This document shows, piece by piece, positions 1 through 11,795 of a DNA stretch of 64,000 nt. Below the pieces are notes generated by a model. That model was not told the DNA's origin. It made no database searches and was given only the letters and a program-made list of their open reading frames with translations. The stretch is from NCBI GenBank assembly GCA_003290165.1, contig QNQO01000221.1, forward strand, positions 682,001 through 746,000, read 5' to 3'. The DNA comes from Berberis thunbergii. Lineage: Eukaryota; Streptophyta; Magnoliopsida; Ranunculales; Berberidaceae. Each line of letters opens with the position of its first letter. The stretch's first letter is position 1. Made by a program: the position numbers and the translations under genes.

Positions 1-1060
1 CAAATAAACCAATGGTTTAAAACCTTGGCCATTTCGGCGTAGCTAAACTGGCCTTTTGGTGTAGTGAGTCAGACTACTTATGTTCGTGGGTGTAGTACAA
101 TATACTATTTTACTTGGAATTGATAATTGTTGCTTATAGTTTCAAGTTCTATCCAAAGACAATGGTTTGAGCATTTTAGGGTGAATTTCTTCTCCAAGGT
201 TTAATTTGTTCTCTTTTAGATTTTGGGCATGTAGCCAGACCCTTGTACATATCAATATGTTATCTAATCTCAAACAGTCTTGTTATCTTTGTTCATCAAA
301 ATCTGATCTTTGTTGGCAATATGCATATTTCCAGTATTCTTGGTGGTTGGTTCACGTACATGCTAGTATATTACATAATTTCATCGTCTTTGCACTTGAC
401 GCTATCATTTTTGGCAACTTATTTTGGGAGCAATTTCAAACTTGACTCTTATTCTTTAGGAAGGTTTTATTGCAATTACTCATTCTTAGTACAAAAAATA
501 GCATGAGTGCCTTTAGATGGTTGTTAGTAAATGGATTTGTTGAAGAATTTAGTTGAATATGACAATCACAAATCAATCATCAGAGAAAGGGAGGAAATTG
601 GACTTCAAACACTTATAGGTTACTTAAGAAAAGGTGAGATATGGGCACTATACAAAATTTTTAACTCCAAGTGGACATTTTCTAAACTGGGTAATTGTGA
701 CTATGACATGGTGGAAACCGTTGAGGTTGGTGCTTTAGCTATAAAAGTCTTGGCTTTGAAGCTGGTAGATGGGTTCAAAATAGTTTTCAGGGCTGGAGCA
801 TTAGGAGGATCTAATAGTGTAGTAGAAGTCCATCGGGTCGAAAAGGTAAACCATGCAATGTTTTGTAGAATCCCAGAGTTTCTGCGCTAGTAGAGATTCA
901 TTTTCATCATCCAATAAAATAATTATGTTTCCCTTGTCAATGGGCTTTGCAACCACCAAAGTGTTTGTTTTTATCTCGTTTCAAATGTTACTTGTTGTTT
1001 TCGTGTTTGGAAACATTGTTGATGATACACCAAACCATTTAGTAATTCGCACCGTACACG
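1..1060. other. AT-rich stretch without a recognised gene
   Basis: No family could be recognised on either strand. Short open frames occur, the longest at 531-890. The stretch abuts a Tat-type LTR that starts near 1061 and may be older decayed repeat DNA. Confidence 0.4.
531..890 (+). CDS. unrecognised 119-codon open frame
   Basis: I do not recognise this product. The frame opens at an ATG and encodes a mixed-charge protein beginning MDLLKNLVEYDNHKSI, with no obvious signal peptide, membrane segment or cysteine pattern. No TATA box, intron or neighbouring gene supports it. In an AT-rich plant repeat region a frame of this length can arise by chance or be a relic of a transposon gene. It is listed only because it is the longest frame in the first kilobase. 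Confidence 0.15.
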   Translation: MDLLKNLVEYDNHKSIIREREEIGLQTLIGYLRKGEIWALYKIFNSKWTFSKLGNCDYDMVETVEVGALAIKVLALKLVDGFKIVFRAGALGGSNSVVEVHRVEKVNHAMFCRIPEFLR

Positions 1061-1788
1061 TGTCATGATGATCACGTCAACAGAGTGAAGCGTGCCCAGA
1101 TGAGCGCCCAATCTGGCAAAACCCAAATGACACAAAGCCCATTGAGGCAGGTTCCAAGAGGTTGGAACCAATCAGTGGTGCCCTACTAAGCCCATAAGTC
1201 CTATGGTCAAGCCCAATACCCATGAGTCCTATTAAGGCAAGTATCTAGGAGTTTGACCTAAGACGGCTAGGCCAACAACACATTGACTCTTACTAGAAAA
1301 AAATACCAGAGTATAAGTCGTGCATTGAAATTCTTTTGCATGGACAACATTCATCAATGGAAGAATCCCCAACAAATATCATAGTACAAGTCGTGTAAGG
1401 AAACTCTCATATATGGACTGCTCTCAACATGAAAAAGATCTCTAAACAAATATCTTTCCCTAAACTATGCCACCAAAGACATAGCCGAATAAGGACTTTC
1501 ATATGATAAATAGGGCACAAGGGGTGAAGAACAAATGTAAGCTACAGAACCCAATTTATAGCATTACACATTTTTCAAGCCTTGTCTGACTTAAGCATCG
1601 GAGTGCCATCGGCTGCCACAACAGTGGTCTTTGGCTCATGTGTGTTCCTTGTGCAGGTCAAGGTCAAGGAGAACTGAAATTGACACCATCAGTTTGGCGC
1701 CATTCGTGGGGAATGCAGCCATGACGGACTCTAGGGTGGATCAACTTACAACCAAGTGCAGAAAATCGCGCAAACAGTGGAGATGCTC
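1061..1788 (+). mobile_element. Tat-type Ty3/gypsy 5' LTR, primer site and gag start (truncated)
   Basis: An LTR-like block runs from TGTCATGATGATC (start 1061, or 1066 if TGATGATC is the true end) to ACACCATCA at 1691. It is followed by GTTTGGCGCCATTCGTGGGG, the primer-binding-site pattern of Tat/Athila-type gypsy elements. A gag-like frame opens at ATG 1721 (MTDSRVDQL), resembling the gag start at 16947 (MTDPRIDQI). At 1789 the element is cut by a sequence starting TGTAACACCC. No pol and no partner LTR are visible. The lineage call rests on the PBS and gag start only. Confidence 0.6.
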
Positions 1789-4690
1789 TGTAACACCCGT
1801 ACATTTCAATGACAATAAAAAAAATTATGTGCCTAATGTTCATTTAAAATTTTATTTTAAAATCTGATTTCGTTGCCCAAATTGTATTTTTCGCAATTCA
1901 CCTAACTCCCTTGCGTTTCGAATCTTGGGACGAGATTTCATTTAACATGTGTATGATGTAACACCCATAAAAATTCATTAAGGCTAATTTATTTATTTTC
2001 GGATTTTTGGATTAATTACAATAGAGTAATTTAATTTAAATTTAAATTTTCAAATTTAGGGTTTTATTTTGTGAGTTTAGAGGGTTGGGTGCCCTCAAAA
2101 TTTCAGTGGAGGCGAATAGCCAACCACCTCATAAAGTGCAAAAAGTGCAAAAACCTTCCTTTTTCTTCTTCCCCATTTTTCTTTCTCCCTTGCATGTTCC
2201 TCTTCTTCTTTGATGGTGGCGACGACCTGCGTCCAACTTTGTCGTGTGTTTTACTGCTCCAAATTTTCTCATCCTTCACCCTTTCTCCTTCCTATCTCTT
2301 CCCTTTTGATTTTAGTAAAAAAAAATGGATTCACGGTGAGAGAGGTAGCTCAATCAGAGCTATTACTAGCAGAGAGAGTAGTGTGAGTGATCGATCTGCC
2401 GTCAGGTGTTGCTATGTGTTGCTGCTTGTCGTTGGGTTGTCGTGTGTTGCTATTTGTTGATGTTTGTTGGTGAGATGAAATGAATTGTAAATGATCGACC
2501 TAAGCGGAGCAAATGGAGTTCAATGATGGCGATTACAAATTGTGAGTTACCTTTTTATCATTTCTTTTTGATCTTCCATTTATGGGAATTTCATTTTTTA
2601 TTTTTATTTTGGTTTTTTTTCTTTCTTATGCATTGTCTTTCGAATTTGACCGGCATGGTCTGATAACGAATTCTTTTTTTTCTTCTTGGGTTCTTAATAT
2701 TTTTTGAACCTTTAACTTTTTACATAGATGGGCTATCACAAATTTGAAATCGTAAACAATGATTATTTATTCAACTGTTGTAATCTTTTAATTGTTTTAG
2801 GGAATCATCTGAAATGAGCTTTGGGATGGATAACACATTGTGGGTTTGTAAGCCTGTAATTATGATTCTAAATCCCTGTCAACAATGAAGTGGGGAAAGG
2901 GGCAATCGTGCCATTGAGAAATATAATGACTACCGAGAGGAAGGAAGATAAGATGACAAATCAAACTCTTCCATGGTTTTCATAATGAAGACATGTTAGA
3001 TTGAAGTAATGTGCTAGCCCTTTGTTTATGCATGATTTTGTTGATTATTTAAGAAACCCACAATGGTAAGGTGTCTTGCAATGGCTATAAGATGTTTGAG
3101 AAAATAGCTACAAGGATTCATTTATGTTTAAAATTTAAGTTTTTACTTGGGAAGGTGATGGACTAAAACTTTTTGTTAGCTTTGGGTTTGTGTCTCAGTG
3201 CTAAGGATTGGGTTCACTTTATAAAACCTTATTTTGAAAGAGTATGAAATTGCTATATGGGGTTTGTTAATTCTCAATTTGTCGGGTTTGTATGTAGCAC
3301 AAAGGGTTTGAGATCTGTAAGATTAATTTATAATGATAGACTTGAGTTTGAAATTCTTTTTAATTTTCTTGTCTCTATTTGATGGTTTTTATCAAGTTAA
3401 AAGGCATGACTTTGAGGTATCTGAATCTAATTTTTACTAGCTTCTCTTGAATTATTCTAGATATAAACTACTGCACCATGTTTGGTCTACTCCATTAAAA
3501 GATTGGTATTTGTATTGTTATGTGAATTGATTTTCATGCAATGCGAAGAAATGAGATATGTGAATTGGTATTTGTATACTATATTGTGACTTGACATTAG
3601 TAGTTACTACATTATTATGCGAATGAGTTTGATCACTACTCTATATAGAAAATTTGTTCATGAAAATGGTTGCGGTTCCCCAAAGGAATGGGTTGATAAT
3701 GTGGTGAATTTATTTATAAGTGACAAGATGTCATCATATAAGAATTTTGAGATATCATAATAGCGACATGGAAAATTTGAATTCATAAATAAACTTTAAT
3801 TACAATGAATTGTGTCACTTAGAACTACTACATCTCTTATTGTTTATATTTTTCTTCTCCTATAGAGAAACTAAGTAACATTCAGGTTGAGTCTTGCAGA
3901 TGAGGGGCCCCATTTCTTATAGAGAAACTAAGTAACCTTCGGGTTGGGTCTTGCGGAAAGGGTGTGGTTTTGATATGCCTAAAATATGCTTGATATTTAT
4001 CCGTAAAAAATGTGACGTGACTTATGCGCATTGATAGCTCAAGAGTGACTTTTGTTACTCATATAGTTAGGAGTATCTGTTAAGTTCACGTCCGTATGTG
4101 ATGTATCCCCACTTAGACATGAATGTCGAAGAAGTTCTTCTTTATATGAGAGAGACATACAGACATGTATGTTCAGCACGGAAGTGGTGCAAATGTGGTA
4201 TCGTCTAAGTGATCAATCCAATAAAAATGAATAATATAATTAAGTCAAATAATATATGGACCATATTGATTTAATTGATAAAATATCAAATATTTGAGAA
4301 GTCATTCATATTGTTTCTAACCCTTTTAATGTAGGATGGCAAGTCTATTAACATTACTGCAGGTCAGACTTGCCATGGTTAAACATCATAGAGTAAGTAA
4401 AGGTAAAATGAATATTCACTGTAATAATGATAAAAACTTATTAGGATGACATGAATGCCTTGTCGAGAAACTAAATTCTTTGAATTTGGATTTTCTTGTA
4501 TGACACATTTGCTTCTGTGAAGAACTACTTGTTTGTGTGGTTTACCATTTGTGTTTTATTTTTTTATGTTATCAGTTGTGAATTTTTTTTATTTTGGGAA
4601 TGAAGATTACTCATACCAGCTTAATAGTTGAACCAAGTGAGTTTTTGCTTCTTGGGTGCATTCCTTTGGGAATGTAGCCGATTAGCCTTT
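1789..4690 (+). mobile_element. long chromovirus-like LTR sequence (copy 1)
   Basis: It begins TGTAACACCC at 1789 and has a second TGTAACACCC at 1957, preceded by GAATCTTGGGACGAGATTTC. That motif resembles the end of the internal region just upstream of the 3' LTR in Tekay/Del-type chromoviruses. The rest (to about 4690) aligns by eye with 50451-53160: TTAGGGTTTTATTTTGTG near 2058 and 50680, CACCTCATAAAG/CACCTTATAAAG, and the stretch around CTTGGGTGCATTCCTTTGGG near 4650. No gag or pol is present. The right end could not be fixed because similarity stops near 4690. Open frames inside (for example 2071-2460) are not supported as genes. Confidence 0.55.
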
Positions 4691-4980
4691 TAGATCGTCA
4701 GATTTTTCTCGAAATGCATGCACAAAAATCTGAAAAGCCAAATTTTTCTCGAGATGCATGCTGGATCGTTAGATTTACCTTGAGATGCGCACACATTTAA
4801 ATTTGGATTGTTAGATTTTACCTAGAGATGTGTGTATGATTAAATTTGAATTGTTAGATTTTCCTCAAGATGAGTTGTTTATGTTGCAATTTCTTTAAAT
4901 CAACTGTCTGATTTTTCTCGAGATACGATTATGATTTCAGTTATGCCTTAAGATTTTCCTCGATATGAGATGTTTGAGAT
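4690..4980. repeat. degenerate short tandem repeat
   Basis: About seven diverged units share a core resembling AGATTTTTCTCGAGATG and are spaced roughly 25-60 bases apart. Examples start near 4698, 4741, 4771, 4814, 4857, 4908 and 4951. The repeat lies where similarity to the other chromovirus-like LTR copy stops. Confidence 0.55.
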
Positions 4981-5767
4981 ATGAAAGATTCAATCTCAGC
5001 CTTTGATTTTTCAAGGGTATTTTAGTAATTTGCTTTTAAAGACAGACGGTCAAGGCACATTGACTGCTAGTCTTTGAGGTAAATGCAATTCGATTAATAA
5101 TAGAGGGTAAAATTGAATAAGGCATTTATAATACATGATAAATGTAAATAACCCTTATTTTTAATGAAAAGAGTCAAATGTTGGTAAGGTGAACCAATTA
5201 TAGGAAGTGTTTGCCTTTAGGATTGTGCATCAACCATCAAGCTATTAGCTATTGGCTTTGTTTGTTTTGGAGAGTGTGGATATACATCATCTAGTTTCCA
5301 TTTTCCGACTCATTTTTTCTTGGAATGTGTTGAAAATTCTTTGGTATAAGTGTTATTTTGATAAAAGGAAATTAGCAGATGATAGGTATTCTAAATGCCT
5401 TAATAGGTATTGGTTGAAAACCAACATTTGTTTTGTTTGTTTTTGTGTTTTCCGGGAAAGGTTAGTAAGGTCTTGGATGGACCATTGAACCTTTTAGTAT
5501 GCCCCACACAAACTTTAACCAACAACCTCCTACATTGAGGGATGTTTGACCAAGTCTGTTGACTTAACATTTTGTTGATAATCTATTCTACTATCCAGAA
5601 GCTCCCTTTGTAGTAGTATTATTTAAAAACTAGAAATTACAAACTTTGACAATGTTTTAGGAATGTTACAATCAAAATCTCCTTTCTTTCCCTTGTTCTA
5701 ATCTTTATTTTGTTAATTAGATTGTTTTCTCAATTATATTTCTTAAATTGTTTAAGCACACAAGGAA
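4981..5767. other. AT-rich stretch without a recognised gene
   Basis: Nothing could be assigned. A segment near 5050-5110 (AGGCACATTGACTGCTAGTC) resembles the subterminal region of the Mutator-like element at 46020-49985 and may be a relic of that family. Confidence 0.3.
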
Positions 5768-6241
5768 GCAAATAAAGTTTGTGGTAAAATCTTTTCATAC
5801 TATAGCGACCTTGCAATCATTATAAGAAATGATCAAATAATTAGTGATCGATCTATATCAGGTTGTGATGATGATATCAAACCCATGGTTAGAGCAAATG
5901 AAAGTGTCCATACAAAATCTAGAGACATGGAAGATGTCGCCTCAGGTTCTACCTCGTTGTTTCGCAAACGCAAACTTGTGAAACCGATGATCCCCGATTT
6001 GCTAAAGCCATATTGAGTATATGCAAGGCATTTGAGCAATTGAATACTATGCCTATACAATTGCAAACCTTCCATTGACAAGAAGTTGAGAAAGTTGTAC
6101 GAGCAATTCTTGAACTTACACAACATCAAATTCAAAAAATCATGAGTACGTTCAATGAAAACATGGAGCTTGTTACTTTTTTTTTAGGATTCACCGAGGA
6201 AACAAGGGAAGAATGTGTTTTTATAGAGTTAGAAGAGAGTT
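5768..6241 (+). pseudogene. Myb/SANT-like domain protein fragment
   Basis: The frame from 5768 reads ANKVCGKIFSYYSDLAIII, then an acidic linker and the basic patch LFRKRKLVKP, ending at an in-frame TGA at 6014-6016. A shifted frame near 6142-6241 reads MSTFNENMELVTFFLGF and ends TREECVFIELEES. This order (FxYYxDL, basic patch, FF-l-pdexR-xWv tail) is what I recall from plant Myb/SANT-like (PF12776) proteins, many of which are associated with PIF/Harbinger transposons. The N-terminal Myb/SANT domain itself is not visible. At least one frameshift and a stop make it non-functional. Family assignment is from pattern memory and not proven. Confidence 0.5.
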
Positions 6242-6409
6242 AGTTGGGAATAGAAGTAGTTGGCTTCTTTATCTTCAACCCCTTTTATGTGATTTGATTA
6301 GTAATCATGGAATTAGAATGTCTGGTTTTTGTTTAATTGATGTTTGGGAGTATGGGATTGTGGGGTGATATAGGTATTGAAGCATTAATCTAAGGCCTAG
6401 TGACTTGGC

Positions 6410-7125
6410 ATGTATCTCAGACTAACGAGATGTTCTGGGTTTTTATCACTTCACTCTGTTGTGAACTTTATCTCACACTTGGGTTTGATGATGCTCTTGT
6501 ATGGTAAATTAGGACGCCTAACTACTTTTATATCAACAATCAGTGGCATAGGCAATTTGTTCACTGTAACATTTGCCTTGGCCTTGAGAAAAAGTTTTGA
6601 AATGCAGTTTAGTTTTGTGACTAAATGAATACTTGCGACTTTTGCCTTTGTGATATTCATTATAATCGAACTATGGAAGGTTGTGTTTTGGTTCATCAAA
6701 CACACTGCTAAATGTGATCTCATTAAGGAAATTTATGTATTTTTCATATTTCTAATGATTTTTAGAACTAGTTATATTGGGGAAGTCATCAGATTACATA
6801 GCTTGCTCGGACCTATGATATTGAGTTTGGCCATACCAGATGGTGATATAGTTGGGTCAGCCTTGATAGCAAAATTAGAAAGTATTGTTTGCCATTGTAC
6901 ACTATAAGCATTGGTTTTACCATAGAAGTTAGCATGTGGAAAGATCGTCCAACTAGCCTTATATGGGTATTGACATTTTCATTGCTTGCTCTATTTGGAT
7001 GTTTATTGGCACCATTTTCCCTTGTGTATTCAATAAAACACCATTTGGAGATTTTGTAACTTGGCCTAACATTGAGCGCAGTTGGTATCTTCGATTTAAC
7101 AATTTGCAGTGATGGATATCCTAGG
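6410..7125 (+). pseudogene. cation/H+ exchanger (CHX) fragment
   Basis: One frame reads LMMLLYGKLGRLTTFIST, a hydrophobic span, an in-frame TGA at 6626-6628, more hydrophobic sequence, then LLGPMILSLAIPDGDIVGSA and LIAKLESIV before TAA at 6905-6907. The G-P-x-I-x-G/S-L-A-I-P-D-G-x-x-x-G-S-A-L-x-x-K-L-E pattern is characteristic of plant CHX/CPA2 antiporters, which move K+ against H+ across endomembranes. A shifted frame continues with IWVLTFSLLALFGCLLAPFS and LGLTLSAVGIFDL to about 7125. The piece covers roughly the last transmembrane helices. The N-terminal half and the cytosolic tail are absent. Two stops and a frameshift make it a pseudogene. The family call is fairly secure; the exact extent is approximate. 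Confidence 0.65.
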
Positions 7126-7329
7126 TAGGTACATATCATCGTTATGAAGGAGCATGTGCATAAATTTTGAAACAGATGGACATGGAATACTATAGTGATT
7201 GAATTTGGAGTTTTCCTTGAATTTGGTAACAATATCGCTAAGAGGGAAACTTTCGAAATGGTTCTCGAATTCTACAAAGTAGAATTGGTTGGGGGAATTG
7301 TGAGATCTCCATATTTTTTTTTAAAAGAA

Positions 7330-7495
7330 AAGAAATTCTCATGATAAGTTTTAAACAATCAAACACTCACAATAGGAATTGAAATTCAATTCCCATGAAC
7401 CAAACAATAAAATTGGCAAAGTCCATGACATGGGATGCCATGAAATGAGATTTCAATTCCCATCTCAGGTTTTCATGCAACCAAACACACCCTTA
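7330..7495. mobile_element. one end of a Harbinger/Tourist-type MITE
   Basis: The right terminus reads CCAAACACACCC (7481-7492) followed by TTA. This is the same terminal sequence and TTA target as the complete MITE at 35627-35945. The preceding bases contain repeated CATGGGAATTG-like stretches. The left end was not found, so the left coordinate is a guess. Confidence 0.45.
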
Positions 7496-9640
7496 GTATC
7501 TTAATTTAGCCGCCATCATGTGCATTTTCCCACTGAGGTGGAAGTGTTTTCCCCTATCTCGTCGAAATAATATTTTCCTTGAAATAAATTTTATAATGAA
7601 AACAACCACACAAACTATACAAATAATGCCCCACTATCAACCAACTAAATATAATGAGTGAGGCTAGGGAATCAAGTTTTGCAATCAGGTTTTTTACAAC
7701 TTCGAGATACACATAAACTTTTTGAAAATTTCATCATTCTTTCGAGATCACGCCACATCACTTTGGTTGCAAAATATGATTGCAAAAATCTGATTTCCTA
7801 GCATTTTTGAATTATAATCCCCCTAAGCTCACACAACTAAACATGAAAGTGATTTTGTTGACCCAAGGTCTCGAGGCATTGATTTTGCGAGGGAGAGATA
7901 TAATCCCCCTTGCTCTCTCTTCTTCGCTCCCTAGGGCTCTTGATTTTGATTTGTCATGTTGTGTGACCCATATATCATGTCAGAATATTTTTTCCAATCT
8001 CAAGTGGAAATGTAAATAAAATAACAGAAACATTTTAGGAATTGGCTCTTATCCAGTATATTTTCAACTGTTCCTCCGGATTAATTTTATTTTTCTCATA
8101 CCAAACACAGGTGAAACAGAAACTTCTGCTAGTTTACTCTATCATAGACTTAAACCTTTATTTTAGCACCACGAAAATTTCTCAAAACAACTCCTAAGAA
8201 ATATGATTATTAGGGTACTGAGTAGACAATATAATTCCCAAAGAAAATTTTAAGAAAATTTAATGGTTTACAATATTCTAAGACACCAAACTTAGGTCAG
8301 CTCATAAGTAAATTCAGGAATTGTGCGACTTTGGCCTAAGTTCATATTTCAGAAACCAGTAAGTTGAGTGTAGCAACAAGCTTTCGTTTTATGTCGTTCT
8401 GTAGTATATATTTCAATTGTTTTCTGATACCACCCAAGGTCTTTCATGAGCACACCGCTCATATGGGTGTTATGTCACATGAGGATATCATGGTTTAGTG
8501 GGAGTTTTGTTGTTCTATGATGAATTTTTGGACACATTGGTGTAATTTAGTATTTTCTACAGAAATAAAGTCTTCAGTCAATTGTCTGTTTATTATATGT
8601 TTGATCTCATTAAAGATTAAAGTTGGACCGGTTGGAAATACACATGTTTGGATCACATCACATGTAATTTCCATGCTCTACATCCATGATTGATCTATGT
8701 CATATGATTATATTGGTATATGTGACTATTGATGGATTTCATTACGCTACTTGTGACACAAATCGCTTTAATCCTATATCAGTATAGTCAATGGACGAGA
8801 TTGTTTCGGAATACTTTTACTTATGATAGCAAGTTTTGAGCTCATAAGGTTATACACATTAAAGGTCACATATGTGGCCCAAGTGGAAGATTGTTGGACA
8901 AATTCAATAATGTGGGCACACATATGTAATATAACGTGTATTGCTATCTTAAAGTGTAGTCCATTTAAATATGTGATCTAATAGGGGTATTGGACTATAA
9001 GGTATTAATAAATAACATGGTGTAAATAAGGATATAATTTCTAATTCAATGAAGGGCAGAATTGGAAATTCACAGCCCATAAGTTGAAGGGTTATGACTT
9101 ATGGGCATTATAAATAGGATGGGTCCCCGATTGAGCGTATGCGTTGAAACAGAAAAAAAAAAAAAAAAACTTTTGGCATTGTCTTTTGTATCCTCTCAAC
9201 ATAGAACTAAGGGAAACACTTGAATCAATCGGAAGATCCAAACAATCCAAACTCATCACAATCAATGGGAAAATCGCTATGGATCGATCATGTATGTTTC
9301 TATTCTTCTTGTTTCCATTGAATCAACTAGAGTCTTAAGTTGTTAGTTTAAATACAACACTGATACTTCAGCAAATAAAATTAGCATAGATACAGAGTCG
9401 ATAAATAAGTTACATCAATAGAGAACATACAATAAACATCTCGGTCGGCATTATTTACTCGACTACTACCTAATATTGTAAATGCAACATAAACAGGCAG
9501 TTGGCACCCTAAACACCCTCCAAATAGTCTCTAATTTACAGGCATTAACAATAACATACTAGAATGGTGGCCCTCCAGAAGGACCTCCACCACCAAAGGG
9601 AGGGTAGCAATCCCCACAAAACATCTCCAATATCCAACAG
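7496..9640. repeat. segment A: direct duplicate of 50037-64000
   Basis: Blocks of A recur in order in B: CACTGAGGTGGAAGTGTTTT at 7532 and 50091; AACATGAAAGTGATTTTGTT at 7841 and 59800; TAGACTTAAACC at 8146 and 62692; GTTTACAATATTCTAAGACA near 8268 and 63553; and the end of a small gene at 9559-9624 and 63931-63996. A is interrupted only by the copia piece at 8441-9359. B is interrupted by at least five transposons. Both copies have the same orientation and lie about 43-54 kb apart. Confidence 0.85.
8441..9359 (+). mobile_element. truncated copia-type retrotransposon, 3' end with LTR
   Basis: A block absent from segment B sits between CTGATAC (8426) and CTGATAC (9360). Its right part is an LTR: it starts TGTTGGACA at 8892 after a purine-rich tract (CCAAGTGGAAGAT) and ends TACAACA at 9359, about 468 bp. 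A TATAAATA box lies near 9108 and an A-run near 9153. The left 450 bp is internal 3' untranslated sequence. No 5' LTR or coding domain remains. Confidence 0.6.
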
Positions 9641-9866
9641 CAACACAAAATCTTCAATCTGTGTGGAATACCAAACAAACAAAAAGCCCCAAATTTTAAA
9701 ACAAGACTCGACGAAACACAAAAATGTAGGCTGATCAAAGAAGATCAAGAAGGAAAATGGGATTAACTTACATGTCACCCAAGCATCCACATCAGACTCC
9801 ACAACAACCATCTCCACCACCTCCCCCTGGAGGAGGAGGTCCTCCCCATGGACCTCCAGGACCCAT
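9559..9866 (-). pseudogene. small Gly/Pro/Cys-rich protein gene, copy A (probably damaged)
   Basis: On the minus strand ATG at 9866 starts MGPGGPWGGPPPPGGGGG, followed by DGCCGV, an in-frame TGA (probably once TGG), then CGCLGD. A donor-like GTAAGT starts at 9771. A second exon near 9624-9559 reads MFCGDCYPPFGGGG, then PSGGPPF and TAG. The last part is nearly identical to copy B at the right window edge, so the frame is conserved. The TGA and the donor/acceptor phase as I read it (AT joined to ATG) do not give a clean protein, so copy A looks damaged or my splice sites are wrong. The function is unknown: no signal peptide is seen, and the C-x2-C and CC pairs could bind metal. Segment A lies downstream of it. 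Confidence 0.5.
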
Positions 9867-9869
9867 GGT

Positions 9870-10651
9870 GTTTCGTCTTCAATGAAATAAAATTGCTAAA
9901 ATGAAGTGAAGAACAGAGCAAGAAAGAGAAGATCTCAAGATGCAAGCAGAGTATGGAAGCAAAGTAGTTATAAGTGAAGTTTACTTACAATTCTTGATTT
10001 GGATTGGTTGGTAGAAGTTTGGAACTTGCCAACTTGGGAAGGTTGTTTCTACATTCATCAGCCATTCTTCAGTATTTTTATGCTTGAAACGCTCAGAAGA
10101 CCTTCTGGTGTCAAAGTTACCTTACATAGTACCCCTGGTTCATTTGGACCGGGACACGTGAAGTAAGTTTTGCTCTCATAACCTTATTGAACACAACAAT
10201 ATCTTGGGTCGATTGGTCACCGAGTGACTCAGGACACTACTCCCAAATTTATCAAAACGATGCTAAATGATCCCACCCCTGTACGTAGCAATGGTCAACC
10301 AACAAAATCAAATCTCCAATAGTCGATGTTTTGAGTTGGGCTAAGAAATTTTTTTGAGATGAGACCTTTTGGATTTTTAACTAAATGTTGATCTTACTGT
10401 AATCCATAGTTATCCATATCTTAGGATACACAATATGCATCATGTCTAAGCTTCACCAATACGTATCGTATCTAGGACACGCTAATACACCAATACAAAA
10501 ATGATATAGAGATGTTTCATCCTTGTACCCGTAACATGCATGAAAGAATGGACAAAGGATAGGCAATAGTTATTTGTAAATGCTACACAAGTAATTTATT
10601 ATTGATATGCTGAGGATGGGTACGTGGATGCATCGATAAAAATAATAATAA

Positions 10652-10718
<67 letters not shown>

Positions 10719-10893
10719 TGGATGCATCAAAAGACAAATAGGCTACTCTTGTCCTTAATTTGTAAAAAGGGTGAGGATTCAATGCTCTTTATAAAAAAGA
10801 AAGAAACACTAGCTGCTCCCCCTAACATAACATCTGTGATTTTTATCATTTCTCATGGAAGAGAAAACAAACTTAATGCTAAATCACACAAAA
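9870..10893. other. upstream flank of the small gene; no other gene seen
   Basis: This is presumably promoter and intergenic sequence of the minus-strand gene ending at 9866. No family was recognised. It contains the AAT microsatellite described separately. Confidence 0.4.
10636..10718. repeat. (AAT)n microsatellite flanked by a direct repeat
   Basis: About 25 AAT/ATA units. The tract is bracketed by GTGGATGCATC at 10624 and again near 10718. Confidence 0.9.
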
Positions 10894-11795
10894 TGTAAAG
10901 AATTGTATTGTAATATTATTGTTGTTCAATTCATTGACTGAATACAAACTTATAAAGCTAACTCTGACTTAATTTTGTGAAGATGGAATCCTAAGACTTC
11001 TATTATATTTTGATTTTCCTAACATATCATATTCTGTAACATTTTCTTATTATGTAATATAGGTAGACTTTTTTTCTTTAACACTCTCTCGCAAGCTAGA
11101 CATGTAGACGCAGATGAAATGTACAGCTTGGATAAACTTTGAAGTCTAATTTGGTAAAGAAATCATGACTGTCAAATGAAACTGCTAATGGTTCGACTCG
11201 AGACATCAAGATTGTCGAATTCTGAAAAATTATGGATGATTCTTGTATGAAGAAATCATGACTCAATTCGAGTCTTTCTATTGCTCAATTTGAGTCAACA
11301 CATTTTTTTTTTTGTGATCTCTCATTGGGCTTGCTAATTGGCGTCAAGGTCAAGAATCTGGTTGCGTGAAGTTGCTGCTGTTTGAATATCAGAAACACTA
11401 CTAAGTTGTTTTTGTTGATTGATTGAGACAGTCTATTGTTGTTGCCCTCCCTTCTTTGTTTGAGTTACAGGTTGGATGCGTATGGGTACTATGCATGAAG
11501 TTGTTGTTGAACTTGCTGTTGAGGATGTTTTTGTTGTTGTCATCCTTTCTCCGCCTCTTGCATATTCGTTGGAGGCGGGGAAGAGCTTGAATCCCCGGAG
11601 TCTTAGGTCAACAAAGAAAGCAGCTTTGATACCATGTAAAGAATTGTATTGAAATATTTTTTTTTATTCATTGACTGAATACAAACTTATAAAACGAACT
11701 CTGACCTAACCTTGTGAAGATGAAAGCCTAAGTCTTCTATTCTATTTTGATTTTCCTAACATATCATATTTTGTAACACTTTCTTATTATGTAAC
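10894..11795 (-). mobile_element. TRIM-like short LTR retrotransposon
   Basis: Direct repeats at 10894-11083 and 11635-11795 both start TGTAAAGAATTGTATTG and continue with ATTCATTGACTGAATACAAA and TTTTGATTTTCCTAACATAT. The left copy ends TTTAACA and is followed by CTCTCTCGCAAGC, on the minus strand a polypurine tract. GCTTTGATACCA at 11623-11634 is, on the minus strand, TGGTATCAAAGC, one mismatch from the initiator tRNA-Met primer site. The internal region is only about 540 bp with no gag or pol. The right LTR is broken at 11796 by a CACTA end. Confidence 0.75.

Noticed and set aside
2071..2460. 129-codon frame
   Set aside because: It lies at the homologous position of the other chromovirus-like LTR copy, and the translations of the two copies do not agree.
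8426..9366. CTGATAC on both sides as a target duplication of the copia piece
   Set aside because: Segment B also has two CTGATAC copies 26 bp apart without an insertion, so the repeat may be ancestral and the left part of the element is truncated.
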